NCBI RefSeq assembly: GCF_015476235.1
Contig: NZ_CP064338.1
Span: forward strand, 3,286,001 to 3,350,000
Direction of reading: 5' to 3'
From: Caldimonas thermodepolymerans
GTDB lineage: Bacteria; Pseudomonadota; Gammaproteobacteria; Burkholderiales; Burkholderiaceae_C
Length of the DNA: 64,000 nt
Shown here: positions 35,290 to 43,813 of the stretch, piece by piece
Layout of the letters: the number at the start of each line of letters is the position of its first letter
Position numbering within the stretch: position 1 is the first letter of the stretch
Program-made: the position numbers and the translations under genes
The notes under the pieces: generated by a model
Databases searched by the model: none
What the model saw: only the letters and a program-made list of their open reading frames with translations
What the model was told of the DNA's origin: nothing

Positions 35290-36684
35290 TTGAAAGAAGC
35301 GCTCGCAATCCTCGAACGCGGCTTGGGCCGTGCGGCGCTCTGGACGCGCCATCATCACAGGGGCATCGCTGCCGGCGTCGTCACTGTCCTGCTGGGCACC
35401 GGGATCACCGCTTTCGGCGTCGCGCCGCTGGCACCTGACGCTGCCGACCTGCCGCGCCGCCTGGTGCTCGAAGACGTCACGCCCCTGCCACTGGACGAAC
35501 AGGTCGATGCGCTGGGCGGGATCCTGCTCGAACTGACCCGCAACGACCTCACCCGCACCAGCGACACGGCCGACTCGCTGCTCAGCCGGCTCAACGTGGT
35601 CGATGCCGAGGCCGCGGCCTTCCTGAGGCGCGACCCGGTCGCGCGCAAGCTGCTCGAAGGCCGCCCCGGCAAGATGGTGCAGGTGGTCACCGGTGAACGC
35701 GGCGAGCTCAAGCGCCTCGTCGCGCGCTACCCGGCCGAAAAGAGCGAGCAGTATTCCACGCATTTCACGCGCCTGACGGTCACGCGCGATGCGCTGGGGC
35801 TGCATGCCAAGACTGAGCAGGCTCCGCTGACCCCGCAGGTGCGCCTGGGCGGTGGCACCATCCGTTCCTCGCTGTTCGCCGCCACCGACGAAGCCGGCCT
35901 GCCGGACGTGATCGCGATCCAGATGGCCGAGATCTTCGCCAACGAGATCGACTTCCGCCGCGACCTGCGCCGCGGCGACCACTTCACGGTGCTGTACGAG
36001 TCGCTGGAAGCCGATGGCGAGCCGATCGCGTGGAACCAGGCCGCCGGGCGCGTGCTCGCGGCACAGTTCACGAACAACGGCCGCACCTACGAGGCGATGT
36101 GGTTCCAGGAGCCCGGCGGCAAGGGCGCCTACTTCGACTTCAAGGGCCAGAGCATGCGGCGCGCCTTCCTCGCCTCGCCGATGGAGTTCTCGCGCGTGAC
36201 CTCGGGCTTCGCGATGCGCATGCACCCGATCCACAAGACCTGGCGTCGCCACCTCGGCGTGGACTACGGCGCGCCCACCGGCACGCCGGTGCGCGTCGTG
36301 GCCGACGGCGTGGTCGAGTTCGCGGGCGTGCAGAACGGCTACGGCAACGTCATCTACGTGAAGCACCGCGGCGATCGCGTCACGGTCTACGCGCACCTGA
36401 GCCGCATGCACGTGCGCAAGGGCGAGCGGGTCAGCCAGGGCCAGCACATCGGCGCGGTCGGCGCCACCGGCTGGGCCACCGGCCCGCACCTGCATTTCGA
36501 GATCCGCGAGAACGGCAAGCATGTCGACCCGCTGCGCGTGGCGCGCTCGTCGGAGGCCTTCTCGATCCCTGCCTCGGCACGCCCGCAGTTCGAGGCCCTG
36601 GCGCAGTCGGTGCGCACCCAGCTCGCGGTGGCCGAAGCCCGCTATCGCCACGCGAGCGCCGGCAACCCGCCGGCCAACGAGTGA
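35290..36684 (+). CDS. M23-family LytM-type peptidoglycan endopeptidase
   Basis: 464 aa, with one N-terminal membrane segment or signal anchor (GIAAGVVTVLLGTGITAFG, about residues 26-44). A MepM/YebA-type central domain follows, then the LytM/M23 catalytic domain (about 300-420): MRMHPIHKTWRRHLGVDYGAP holds the first zinc ligands and GPHLHFEIR the HxH pair. Expected to cut peptide cross-links in the periplasm during wall growth. A TAA stops the frame 18 bp upstream, so the TTG at 35290 is the most upstream possible start. The order tyrS, M23 peptidase, (insertion), anmK, erpA is the classic proteobacterial neighbourhood. Confidence 0.92.
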   Translation: MKEALAILERGLGRAALWTRHHHRGIAAGVVTVLLGTGITAFGVAPLAPDAADLPRRLVLEDVTPLPLDEQVDALGGILLELTRNDLTRTSDTADSLLSRLNVVDAEAAAFLRRDPVARKLLEGRPGKMVQVVTGERGELKRLVARYPAEKSEQYSTHFTRLTVTRDALGLHAKTEQAPLTPQVRLGGGTIRSSLFAATDEAGLPDVIAIQMAEIFANEIDFRRDLRRGDHFTVLYESLEADGEPIAWNQAAGRVLAAQFTNNGRTYEAMWFQEPGGKGAYFDFKGQSMRRAFLASPMEFSRVTSGFAMRMHPIHKTWRRHLGVDYGAPTGTPVRVVADGVVEFAGVQNGYGNVIYVKHRGDRVTVYAHLSRMHVRKGERVSQGQHIGAVGATGWATGPHLHFEIRENGKHVDPLRVARSSEAFSIPASARPQFEALAQSVRTQLAVAEARYRHASAGNPPANE

Positions 36685-36704
36685 GGCCCCGGCCCGTCCG
36701 CCCG

Positions 36705-36730
36705 AAGCCCGCCGCCGTGCGGGCTTTTTT
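36705..36730 (+). terminator. Intrinsic terminator of the M23 peptidase gene
   Basis: AAGCCCGC (36705-36712) pairs with GCGGGCTT (36719-36726), loop CGCCGT, followed by T residues to 36730. It lies 21 bp after the stop. Confidence 0.9.
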
Positions 36731-36842
36731 CTGGGCCGGATGCGCCGGGCGCAACCCCCTGCGGCCGACACGCTCATCGCTGCGCAGGTGCGGCCCGCAC
36801 GTACACTCGCCGGCATCGCCTGCCTGCATCGATGCTGCTGCC

Positions 36843-37421
36843 ATGACACCCGTTGTCCGCCGATGCCCGTTCCCCGGCGCCCTGCTGGGGGTCCTGCTGC
36901 TCGCGCTGGCCGCCCCGGCGGGCGCCCAGCATGCGCACGGCGCCCATGGCCACCACGGCACGCCGTCGCAGGCCGGCGCCCCGCCCAGCCCTTACGCCGG
37001 CCTGCAGGACCGCGCGATCAAGGCGCTGTCGGACGAGCAGATCGCCGACCTGCGCGCCGGCAAGGGCATGTCGCTCGCCCTGCCGGCCGAGCTCAACGGC
37101 TACCCCGGCCCGGCGCATGCCCTCGAGCTGGCCGAGCCGCTCGGGCTGAGCACCGAACAGAAGGCGCGCACGCAGGCGCTGTTCGAACGGATGCAAGCGG
37201 AAGCCCGGGCCGCGGGTGCCGCGCTGATCGAGGCCGAGGCGGCGCTCGAGCGCCTGTTCCGCGAGCGCACCGCCACCCCCGAGTCGCTGCAGGCTGCCGT
37301 GGCCCGCGCCGCCGCCGCACAGGGGGCGCTGCGCGAGACGCACCTGCGCTACCACCTGCAGATGATGGACGTGCTGTCGCCGCAGCAGGTGGCCGCCTAC
37401 CACCGGCTGCGCGGTTATTGA
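36843..37421 (+). CDS. Periplasmic LTXXQ/Spy-CpxP-like protein
   Basis: 192 aa. A signal peptide (cleavage near PAGAQ, residue about 28) is followed by a His-rich segment (HAHGAHGHHG) and an all-helical domain. YAGLQDRAIKALSDEQIADLRAGKGM and LSTEQKARTQALFERM are the LTxxQ-like repeats, repeated at the end in MMDVLSPQQVAAYHRL. Related to the Spy/CpxP periplasmic chaperone or metal-stress group. The His-rich N-terminus suggests metal binding (inference). ATG at 36843; 34 bp before the MOT1-type transporter gene. Confidence 0.8.
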   Translation: MTPVVRRCPFPGALLGVLLLALAAPAGAQHAHGAHGHHGTPSQAGAPPSPYAGLQDRAIKALSDEQIADLRAGKGMSLALPAELNGYPGPAHALELAEPLGLSTEQKARTQALFERMQAEARAAGAALIEAEAALERLFRERTATPESLQAAVARAAAAQGALRETHLRYHLQMMDVLSPQQVAAYHRLRGY

Positions 37422-37455
37422 GGCCCGCGCGGCCGATTCCCTGCCCTGCCGACGC

Positions 37456-38640
37456 ATGACGCCCCGGACCTCGACGCCCGCCCCCCTGACCGCGCCGGCC
37501 CGGCCGGCCAACCGCTACGACCGCATGGAGTGGGCCGGCGCGTTCGGCGACCTGGGCACGCTGATCCCGTTCGTGGTCGCCTACCTCGGCGTGCTCGGGA
37601 TGGACCCGACCGGGGTGCTGCTCGCCTTCGGCGCGTCGATGGTCGCCTGCGGGCTCCACTACCGCACCCCGATACCGGTCCAGCCGATGAAGGCGATCGG
37701 CGCGGTCGCCGCGCTGCAGGCCGCCCAGACGGCGGCGATCACGCCGGAGACGGTGCACGCCGCCGCCTTGGTCACCGGGCTCGTCTGGCTGGCGCTCGGC
37801 AGCTCCGGCGCCGTGACCCGGCTGGCGCGGCTCGTGCCGCCGCCGGTGGTCGGCGGCATCGTGCTGGGCCTGGGGCTGGGCTTCATGGCCGAGGGCGTCA
37901 GGCTCATGCACACCGGCTGGTGGATCGCGGCCATCGGTGCCGCCGGCACCCTGGCGCTGCTGCGCAGCCGCACGGTCCCGGCGATGTTCGTGCTGCTGGC
38001 CTTCGGCGTGCTGGTCGGCGCCTGGCAACGCCCGGAGCTGCTGACCACGCTGTCGGGCACGACCGTGGAACTGCGGCTGCCGGGCTTCGCGCTCGCGCAG
38101 CTGCAGTGGGACCACGTGCTGGCCGGGGCCGTGCTGCTGGCGCTGCCGCAGGTGCCGCTGACGCTGGGCAATGCGGTCATTGCGATCAGCGACGAGAACA
38201 ACCGCCGCTTCCCGCACGCACCGGTCACCGAGCGGCGCATCGCGCTCTCCACGGGCCTGATGAACCTGTTCAGCGCCGCCGTCGGCGGCGTGCCGCAATG
38301 CCACGGCGCCGGCGGCATGGCCGGCCATGTCGCCTTCGGCGCGCGCACCGGCGGCGCGCTGGTCATCCTGGGCGGGCTGCTGCTGGTGCTGGCGATCGGC
38401 TTCGGCGGCTCGGTGCAGCACCTGCTGCAGCTGCTGCCCCCGGCGGTGCTGGGCGTGTTCCTGCTGTTTGCCGGCGTGCAGCTGGCCCGCGGCACCCTGC
38501 GTGCGCGGCCGAGGGGGCAGGCACTGCTCGTCGTGCTGGTCACGGCGGCCGCAGCGCTGTGGAACGTCGCGCTCGCGTTCGTGGCGGGCTGGGTGCTGTG
38601 GCGCATCACGCGCCGCCCCGAGGCCCCCGACCTGCCCTGA
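37456..38640 (+). CDS. MOT1-type molybdate/sulfate transporter
   Basis: 394-aa polytopic protein of the MFS_MOT1 family, a SulP relative. Characteristic repeats: MEWAGAFGDLGTLIPFVVAYL near residue 24, the PVQPMKAIGAVAA loop near 74, and the second-half counterpart LPQVPLTLGNAVIAISDENNR plus QCHGAGGMAGH. About ten membrane segments. Known members take up molybdate; specificity here is inferred. It is located between the M23 peptidase and anmK genes, where most relatives have no such gene. Confidence 0.85.
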   Translation: MTPRTSTPAPLTAPARPANRYDRMEWAGAFGDLGTLIPFVVAYLGVLGMDPTGVLLAFGASMVACGLHYRTPIPVQPMKAIGAVAALQAAQTAAITPETVHAAALVTGLVWLALGSSGAVTRLARLVPPPVVGGIVLGLGLGFMAEGVRLMHTGWWIAAIGAAGTLALLRSRTVPAMFVLLAFGVLVGAWQRPELLTTLSGTTVELRLPGFALAQLQWDHVLAGAVLLALPQVPLTLGNAVIAISDENNRRFPHAPVTERRIALSTGLMNLFSAAVGGVPQCHGAGGMAGHVAFGARTGGALVILGGLLLVLAIGFGGSVQHLLQLLPPAVLGVFLLFAGVQLARGTLRARPRGQALLVVLVTAAAALWNVALAFVAGWVLWRITRRPEAPDLP

Positions 38641-38655
38641 ACGGCGCCGGCGCGG

Positions 38656-38661
38656 GACAAT
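38656..38661 (+). promoter_or_regulatory. -10 box (GACAAT) directly before anmK
   Basis: GACAAT ends 6 bp before the anmK ATG, so transcription from it would begin at or next to the start codon (leaderless mRNA). The same spacing is seen upstream of the SrkA-type kinase gene. Confidence 0.45.
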
Positions 38662-38667
38662 CGGGCG

Positions 38668-39786
38668 ATGAACGAGATCTACATCGGCCTGATGTCCGGC
38701 ACCTCGCTCGACGGCGTCGACGGCGTGCTGGTCGACTTCGGCCCGCAGGACGGCGGCCGGCCGCTGCAGGTGCTGGCGCATGCCGCACTGCCCTTCGAGG
38801 CGGGTTTCCGCGCCGAACTGCTGGCGCTCAACACCCCCGGCCCCGACGAGCTGCACCGCGCCGCGCTGGCGGGCAACCGGCTCGCGCGCGCCTACGCACA
38901 GGTGGTCGGCGAGCTGCTCGCATGCACCGGCATCGACCGCGCTCAGGTGCGGGCCATCGGTGCGCACGGCCAGACGGTGCGGCACCGCCCGCAGGAATTC
39001 GACGGCACCGGCTACACGATCCAGCTGCTGCAGCCGGCGCTGCTGGCCGAGCTGACCGGCATCCCGGTGGCGGCCGACTTCCGCAGCCGCGACGTCGCCG
39101 CCGGCGGTCACGGCGCGCCGCTCGCACCGGCCTTCCACCAGGCGCTGTTCGGCGCCGCCCGCGAGGTCGCGGTGCTCAACATCGGCGGCATCGCCAACCT
39201 GACGCTGCTGCGCCCCGGCCAGCCGACGCTCGGCTTCGACTGCGGCCCGGGCAACGTGCTGATGGACCTGTGGTGCGCCCGCCACCTCGGCCGGCCCTAC
39301 GACGAGGACGGGCGCTGGGCCGCCGGCGGCCAGGCCGTGCCGTCCCTGCTGGATGCCCTGCTGCAGGAGCCCTGGCTGGCCCTGCCGCCGCCCAAGAGCA
39401 CCGGGCGCGACCTGTTCAACGAGTCCTGGCTGGAGGCACGCCTGGGCGCCGCGCCGGACACGTCGCCCGCGGACGTCCAGGCCACGCTGTGCGAGTTCAC
39501 CGCCTGCGCGGTGGTGCGGCACCTGCAGCGGCATGCGCCGGGGGTGGCCGAGCTGGTCGTCTGCGGCGGCGGCGCCCGCAACGGGCACCTGATGGCACGG
39601 CTGGCCGCGCGGCTGCCCGGCGTGCAGGTGGTCGACAGCGGCCGGCGCGGCCTGCCGCCGCTGCAGGTCGAGGCCGCCGCCTTCGCCTGGCTGGCGCGCC
39701 AGCGTGTCCTGGGCGCGCCCGGCAACCTGCCGGCGGTCACGGGCGCGGCCGGCGAACGCGTGCTGGGGGCCCTGCACGCAGCCTGA
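38668..39786 (+). CDS. anmK: Anhydro-N-acetylmuramic acid kinase
   Basis: 372 aa. Phosphorylates and hydrates 1,6-anhydro-MurNAc released during wall turnover to give MurNAc-6-phosphate (peptidoglycan recycling). Motifs: YIGLMSGTSLDGVDGVL at the N-terminus, DFRSRDVAAGGHGAPLAPAFH (catalytic Asp region), NIGGIANLTLL, and FDCGPGNVLMD. Full length. Close to the M23 endopeptidase gene, which acts on the same polymer. Convergent with erpA across a bidirectional terminator. Confidence 0.96.
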   Translation: MNEIYIGLMSGTSLDGVDGVLVDFGPQDGGRPLQVLAHAALPFEAGFRAELLALNTPGPDELHRAALAGNRLARAYAQVVGELLACTGIDRAQVRAIGAHGQTVRHRPQEFDGTGYTIQLLQPALLAELTGIPVAADFRSRDVAAGGHGAPLAPAFHQALFGAAREVAVLNIGGIANLTLLRPGQPTLGFDCGPGNVLMDLWCARHLGRPYDEDGRWAAGGQAVPSLLDALLQEPWLALPPPKSTGRDLFNESWLEARLGAAPDTSPADVQATLCEFTACAVVRHLQRHAPGVAELVVCGGGARNGHLMARLAARLPGVQVVDSGRRGLPPLQVEAAAFAWLARQRVLGAPGNLPAVTGAAGERVLGALHAA

Positions 39787-39803
39787 AGGCCGCGGAAAAA
39801 CGC

Positions 39804-39827
39804 AAAAGCCGCCCGAAGGCGGCTTTT
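39804..39827. terminator. Bidirectional terminator between anmK and erpA
   Basis: AAAAGCCGCC (39804-39813) and GGCGGCTTTT (39818-39827) with loop CGAA; A-run before and T-run after let it serve both convergent genes. Confidence 0.9.
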
Positions 39828-39854
39828 GGCGCGTCATTGCGACCAGGCGGTGCG

Positions 39855-40223
39855 TCAGACCGAGAAGCTCGAGCCGCAGCCGCAGGTGGTGGTCGCGTTC
39901 GGGTTGCGGATCACGAACTGGGCGCCTTCGAGGTCTTCCTTGTAGTCGATCTCGGCGCCGACCAGGTACTGCAGGCTCATCGCGTCGATCAGCAGCGTCA
40001 CGCCGTTCTTCTGCATCTGCGTGTCGTCGTCGTTGACGATCTCGTCGAACGTGAAGCCGTACTGGAAGCCGGAGCAGCCGCCGCCCTGGACGAACACCCG
40101 CAGCTTCAGCTCCGGGTTGCCCTCTTCCTCGACGAGCTGGCGGACCTTCTCGGCCGCGCTGTCGGTGAAGATGATGGGCGCGGGCATTTCGGTGGCAGGG
40201 GTGGTTTCGGCGACAGCGGTCAT
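39855..40223 (-). CDS. erpA: A-type iron-sulfur cluster insertion protein ErpA
   Basis: 122-aa A-type Fe-S carrier. The three conserved cysteines are present: C in [11 protein letters not shown] and the C-terminal CGCGSSF. The N-terminal extension before [19 protein letters not shown] is normal for ErpA. ATG at 40223. First gene after the convergent terminator; bactofilin, DUF6776 and argC genes lie upstream on the same strand. Confidence 0.95.
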   Translation of the reverse strand: MTAVAETTPATEMPAPIIFTDSAAEKVRQLVEEEGNPELKLRVFVQGGGCSGFQYGFTFDEIVNDDDTQMQKNGVTLLIDAMSLQYLVGAEIDYKEDLEGAQFVIRNPNATTTCGCGSSFSV

Positions 40224-40254
40224 GTAGTGGTACTCCGGATGTTCTGGGGGCGCA

Positions 40255-40656
40255 TTATCCGTTGCTGGAGGCCAGCTTCAAGGGACCAGCTGCGGCCGGT
40301 TCGTCCGCCTTCAAGACCTGCACCTGGCCCTCGATGGTCGCGCCCTGGTGCATTTCCAGGGACTGGTAGCGCACATCGCCATGGATGCGGGCCTTGGGCT
40401 GCAGCTCCAGCAGCTCGTCCGACTCGACGGGCCCCTCGACGGTTCCGTTGATGATGACATGACGTGCCTTCACCTTGCCGGTGACCTTGGCTTTTTCGCT
40501 GATCACCAGCAGCGTCGGGGCGTCCTCGGCGCCGATCACGTCCCCCACCACCTCGCCGTCGATGCGCAGGGCATCGATGAAAGCCAGGCACCCCTCGATG
40601 CGCGTGCCCTCGCCGATCAACGTGCGGATGGGCGGCTGCTTCTTCTTGCCGAACAT
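40255..40656 (-). CDS. Bactofilin-family polymer-forming protein
   Basis: 133-aa bactofilin. The beta-helical DUF583 core is seen as repeats of about ten residues: [75 protein letters not shown]. Short flexible ends flank it, and the basic [10 protein letters not shown]-terminus may touch the membrane. Bactofilins assemble into nucleotide-free filaments that organise cell-wall enzymes. Confidence 0.92.
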   Translation of the reverse strand: MFGKKKQPPIRTLIGEGTRIEGCLAFIDALRIDGEVVGDVIGAEDAPTLLVISEKAKVTGKVKARHVIINGTVEGPVESDELLELQPKARIHGDVRYQSLEMHQGATIEGQVQVLKADEPAAAGPLKLASSNG

Positions 40657-40676
40657 GATGTGCTCTCCAACGATGT

Positions 40677-40704
40677 GGCGCCCCGGTACGTCTGCCGGGG
40701 CGCC
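40677..40704 (-). other. Strong intercistronic hairpin between DUF6776 and bactofilin genes
   Basis: Perfect 10-bp stem, GGCGCCCCGG (40677-40686) with CCGGGGCGCC (40695-40704), 8-nt loop, no U-tract on either strand. It fills the 75-bp gap of two co-directional genes. Confidence 0.65.
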
Positions 40705-40731
40705 TGTCTTGCGTGGCGGGCGACGCAGCGC

Positions 40732-41448
40732 TCAGAGCTTGAGGGACTGCTGGGCCTTGAGGGCACCGCCCGTGTCGGTCACACGGACCTGGACCTGTTT
40801 TACCACGGCCTGTTCGGGGAAGTCGATGACGCCTTCCACACGCCGGTACTGTTTGACCTGTAAAGGTTGCGGGCCCTCGGGCATGGTCTGGGTCCAGCTG
40901 CGGCCATCCAGCGTGCCGCTCAGGGTCAGCTCGTAGCGGCCCTGGAACTCGGGCAGCGTGCGCCCGTTCTGCATCACGAGGATCTGGAAGCGCAGCTGGC
41001 CCGGCTCGGTCACCTCGGCATGCAGGGCACGCACCGCCAGCGGCTGTTGCCCGGTGGCCGGCAGCAGCCGCTCGAAGAAGCCCAGTTCCTCCTTGAGCGC
41101 CAGGTTCTCGGCCTCCAGCGCCCGGACCTGCTCAGCCAGGCGCTCCTGCGCGACCCGTTCGGCGCGCATCAGGCTTTCGGCGGTGTTGGCGATGGACTGC
41201 GCCTTGTCGCGCTGCTCGCGCAGCTCGGCCAGCTCGGCGCGCAGGCGCTGCACCTCCTCGGCGTTGCCGCTGCCACGCTGCAGCCCGGACAGCGTCTTGC
41301 CGAACTCGAAGGCCCACAGCGCCAGCGCGGCCGAGAAGCCCAGGGCCAGCGCCACCACCGCCCAGCGCAGCGGCCAGGGCAGGTAGCTGCGCACGATCAT
41401 GCGCGGCGCGCTGACCGACAAGCGCCGCTTCAGGAGCTTCCAGCGCAT
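40732..41448 (-). CDS. DUF6776-family membrane-anchored coiled-coil protein
   Basis: 238 aa. One membrane segment (WPLRWAVVALALGFSAALALWAFEFG, about residues 25-50) is followed by a coiled coil (about 62-125; EEVQRLRAELAELREQRDKAQ, ERLAEQVRALEAENLALKEELGFFERLLP). A C-terminal beta-rich domain with FQILVMQNGRTLPEFQGRYEL completes it. It matches the betaproteobacterial/pseudomonad family that sits between argC and bactofilin. Exact role unknown; likely a periplasmic or envelope partner of the bactofilin. Confidence 0.85.
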   Translation of the reverse strand: MRWKLLKRRLSVSAPRMIVRSYLPWPLRWAVVALALGFSAALALWAFEFGKTLSGLQRGSGNAEEVQRLRAELAELREQRDKAQSIANTAESLMRAERVAQERLAEQVRALEAENLALKEELGFFERLLPATGQQPLAVRALHAEVTEPGQLRFQILVMQNGRTLPEFQGRYELTLSGTLDGRSWTQTMPEGPQPLQVKQYRRVEGVIDFPEQAVVKQVQVRVTDTGGALKAQQSLKL

Positions 41449-41464
41449 GACGCGCCTCGCCCGC

Positions 41465-42508
41465 TTACGGCAGCACCGGGACGAAGTTCAGGCCGGCGGT
41501 CTCCTCCAGCCCGAACATCAGGTTCATGCACTGCACGGCCTGGCCGGACGCGCCCTTGGTCAGGTTGTCCTCGACCACCAGCACCATGGCGAGGTCGGCG
41601 GCCGGGCGGTGCACCGCGATGCGCACCACGTTGGAGGCGCGCACCGAGCGGGTCTCGGGCGCCGAGCCGGCCGGCATGACGTCGACGAAGGGCTCGCCGC
41701 GGTAGGCGTCCTCGTACAGCTTCTGCAGGTCGGTCTGCTGCCCCTGCGGCGTCAGGCGCGCATAGAGGGTGGAGTGGATGCCGCGGATCGCCGGGATCAG
41801 GTGCGGCACGAACACGCAGTGCACGCTGCCGTCGCCGCCGGCGATCGCGCGCAGCTGCTGGTTGATCTCCGGGCCGTGCCGGTGTCCCTTGACGCCGTAG
41901 GCCTTGAAGTTGTCCGAGGCCTCGGCCAGCAGCGTGTGCACCTCGGCCTTGCGGCCCGCGCCCGAGACGCCCGAAGCGCAGTTGGCGATCAGGTGGCCCG
42001 CATCGACCAAGCCCGGGGTACGCAGCAGCGGCGCGAAGCCCAGCTGCACGCTGGTCGGGTAGCAGCCCGGGTTGCCGATCACGCGCGCCTTGCGGATCGC
42101 CTCACGGTTGAGTTCAGGCAGGCCGTAGACCGCCTCGGCCAGGATGTCCGGGCAGGCGTGCGGCATGCCGTACCACTTCTCGAACTCGGCGGTGTCCTTG
42201 AGGCGGAAGTCCGCCGCCAGGTCGATGATCTTGACGCCTGCGGCCAGCAGCTCGCGCGCCTGGGCCATCGCCACGCCGTGGGGCGTCGCGAAGAACACCA
42301 CGTCGCACTCGTGCAGCTTCGCCTCGTCCGGGGTGGTGAAGGCCAGGTCCACGCGACCGCGCAGCGAGGGGAACATGTCGGCCACCGGCAGGCCGGCTTC
42401 CTTGCGCGAGGTGATCGCGGTGATGCGCGCATGCGGGTGCTGGGACAGGATGCGCAGCAGCTCGACCCCGGTGTAGCCCGTGCCACCGACGATACCGACC
42501 TTGATCAT
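41465..42508 (-). CDS. argC: N-acetyl-gamma-glutamyl-phosphate reductase
   Basis: 347 aa, third step of arginine synthesis: NADPH-dependent reduction of N-acetylglutamyl phosphate to the semialdehyde. The NADP-binding N-terminus is [19 protein letters not shown] and the active-site Cys is in [14 protein letters not shown]. Catalytic-domain segments [11 protein letters not shown] and [17 protein letters not shown] are conserved. This is the long (type 1) ArgC. ATG at 42508. 16 bp before the DUF6776 gene, so probably co-transcribed with it. Confidence 0.96.
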   Translation of the reverse strand: MIKVGIVGGTGYTGVELLRILSQHPHARITAITSRKEAGLPVADMFPSLRGRVDLAFTTPDEAKLHECDVVFFATPHGVAMAQARELLAAGVKIIDLAADFRLKDTAEFEKWYGMPHACPDILAEAVYGLPELNREAIRKARVIGNPGCYPTSVQLGFAPLLRTPGLVDAGHLIANCASGVSGAGRKAEVHTLLAEASDNFKAYGVKGHRHGPEINQQLRAIAGGDGSVHCVFVPHLIPAIRGIHSTLYARLTPQGQQTDLQKLYEDAYRGEPFVDVMPAGSAPETRSVRASNVVRIAVHRPAADLAMVLVVEDNLTKGASGQAVQCMNLMFGLEETAGLNFVPVLP

Positions 42509-42587
42509 GCAGACCTCCGAACGACGCGGGCGGCCGCCTCGTGGACGGCGCCTCTGGCAGTGATGCGAAAGAGAGGGATTGTAGAAG

Positions 42588-42618
42588 CACGAAGGCCGCC
42601 CGATGGGCGGCCTTCGTG
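42588..42618 (-). terminator. Hairpin after rpsI, probable end of the rplM-rpsI operon
   Basis: 13-bp stem (42588-42600 with 42606-42618, loop CGATG) lies 26 bp after the rpsI stop. The minus-strand sequence downstream is only weakly U-rich (CTTCTACAAT), so it may be a poor terminator or a processing site. Confidence 0.55.
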
Positions 42619-42643
42619 AGCAGGATGTCCCGGAAAACGGGTA

Positions 42644-43036
42644 TCAGCGCTTGCTGAACTGCTTGCGGCGGCGGGCACCGTGCAGGCCCACCTTCTTGCG
42701 CTCGACTTCACGGGCGTCGCGGGTGACGAAGCCCGCCTGGCTCAGCTGGGGCTTCAGCGCCGCGTCGTAGTCGATCAGCGCGCGGGTGATGCCGTGGCGC
42801 ACCGCGCCGGCCTGGCCGGACTCGCCACCGCCATGCACGTTGACCTTGATGTCGAACGCCGCCTCGTTGCCGGTCAGCACCAGGGGCTGCTTCACCACCA
42901 TGATCGAGGTCTGGCGGCCGAAGTACTGCTCCAGGGGCTTGCCGTTGACCACGATCTGGCCGGTGCCCTTCTTGATGAACACACGGGCCACGGAAGACTT
43001 GCGGCGGCCGGTGCCGTAATTCCAATTGCCGATCAT
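42644..43036 (-). CDS. rpsI: 30S ribosomal protein S9 (uS9)
   Basis: 130 aa. The canonical N-terminus [15 protein letters not shown] and the C-terminal basic tail [10 protein letters not shown], which reaches the ribosomal P site, are both present. Follows rplM after 9 bp in the usual L13-S9 operon. Confidence 0.98.
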   Translation of the reverse strand: MIGNWNYGTGRRKSSVARVFIKKGTGQIVVNGKPLEQYFGRQTSIMVVKQPLVLTGNEAAFDIKVNVHGGGESGQAGAVRHGITRALIDYDAALKPQLSQAGFVTRDAREVERKKVGLHGARRRKQFSKR

Positions 43037-43045
43037 CGCCGCTCC

Positions 43046-43474
43046 TTAGATTTCCAGCACCTTGGGCTGCTGCGCGGTGTGCGGGTGCGTCGCACCGGCG
43101 TACACCTTCAGCTTCTTGATCATCGCGTAGCCCAGGGGCCCCTTCGGGAGCATGCCCTTGACGGCCTTCTCCAGGGCACGGCCGGGATGCTTGGCCTGCA
43201 TGTCCTTGAACTTGGTGCCGTAGATGCCGCCCGGATAGCCGGTGTGGCGGTAGTACACCTTTTGTTCGGCCTTGTTGCCGGTGACGCGCAGCTTGTCTGC
43301 GTTGACGACGACGATGTAATCACCGGTGTCGACGTGAGGCGTGTAGATGGCCTTGTGCTTGCCGCGCAGTCGGCGTGCCACTTCGCTGGCGACACGTCCG
43401 AGCACCTTGTCGGTGGCGTCAATCACAAACCACTCGTGCTTCACCTCGGCCGGTTTGGCGCTGAAGGTTTTCAT
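43046..43474 (-). CDS. rplM: 50S ribosomal protein L13 (uL13)
   Basis: 142 aa, standard length. Starts [27 protein letters not shown] and includes [10 protein letters not shown] and [27 protein letters not shown]. The ATG at 43474 is preferred over an in-frame one 12 bp upstream because MKTF is the universal start. Preceded by an unusually long, hairpin-rich leader. Confidence 0.98.
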   Translation of the reverse strand: MKTFSAKPAEVKHEWFVIDATDKVLGRVASEVARRLRGKHKAIYTPHVDTGDYIVVVNADKLRVTGNKAEQKVYYRHTGYPGGIYGTKFKDMQAKHPGRALEKAVKGMLPKGPLGYAMIKKLKVYAGATHPHTAQQPKVLEI

Positions 43475-43701
43475 GAGCTGTTCCACAAGTTGGTTTGCTC
43501 AACCCGATGTCCGCCGGCACGAGCCGGCGGCGCCGCGATGCGGTCGGTGCTGCTTCTCGCCGTCCTGAACGCGCAGGACCAAATGGCAGCCTCTTAGGCA
43601 TCGACCTTGCCCCTCCCTACGCTGGCAACAGGCCCGCGGATGCGCCCCTGTTGTCACGGCAGGACAAAGCCTTCCCTGGGTTGAAGTCGGGAAAGCCTTG
43701 C
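43475..43701 (-). promoter_or_regulatory. Long structured 5' leader of rplM-rpsI
   Basis: No gene lies in the 339-bp rplM/GNAT gap. On the minus strand about 220 nt separate the predicted promoter from the rplM ATG. Perfect stems: 43511-43518/43523-43530 (8 bp, 4-nt loop), 43562-43567/43574-43579 (6 bp), 43626-43632/43647-43653 (7 bp). An imperfect CTTTCCC/GGGAAGG stem lies near 43669-43698. L13 represses its own operon in E. coli, so an autoregulatory leader is a reasonable inference. Confidence 0.5.
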
Positions 43702-43731
43702 AGTATACCCAAAGCACGCGCAAGCCCGCAA
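43702..43731 (-). promoter_or_regulatory. Candidate rplM-rpsI promoter
   Basis: Minus strand: -35 TTGCGG (43726-43731), 18-bp spacer, -10 TATACT (43702-43707). This is the best sigma-70 match in the divergent gap. Confidence 0.6.
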
Positions 43732-43786
43732 GGAATTGCGGGCTCGCCACAGCAACCGCTGCAATCCGGGCCTGGGTGGTGTATCC

Positions 43787-43800
43787 TAGGGTTTACCCTA
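43787..43800. promoter_or_regulatory. Operator-like palindrome before the GNAT gene
   Basis: Perfect 6-2-6 inverted repeat TAGGGT-TT-ACCCTA, ending 13 bp before the GNAT ATG. It overlaps the last base of a possible -10 (TATCCT, 43782-43787; -35 CTGCAA at 43759-43764, spacer 17). Confidence 0.45.
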
Positions 43801-43813
43801 ATCGGAGTTGGAG

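Noticed and set aside
37093-39837. 914-codon minus-strand frame opposite the MOT1 and anmK genes
   Set aside because: Antisense shadow rich in Gly/Arg/Gln/His; the plus-strand genes explain the region.
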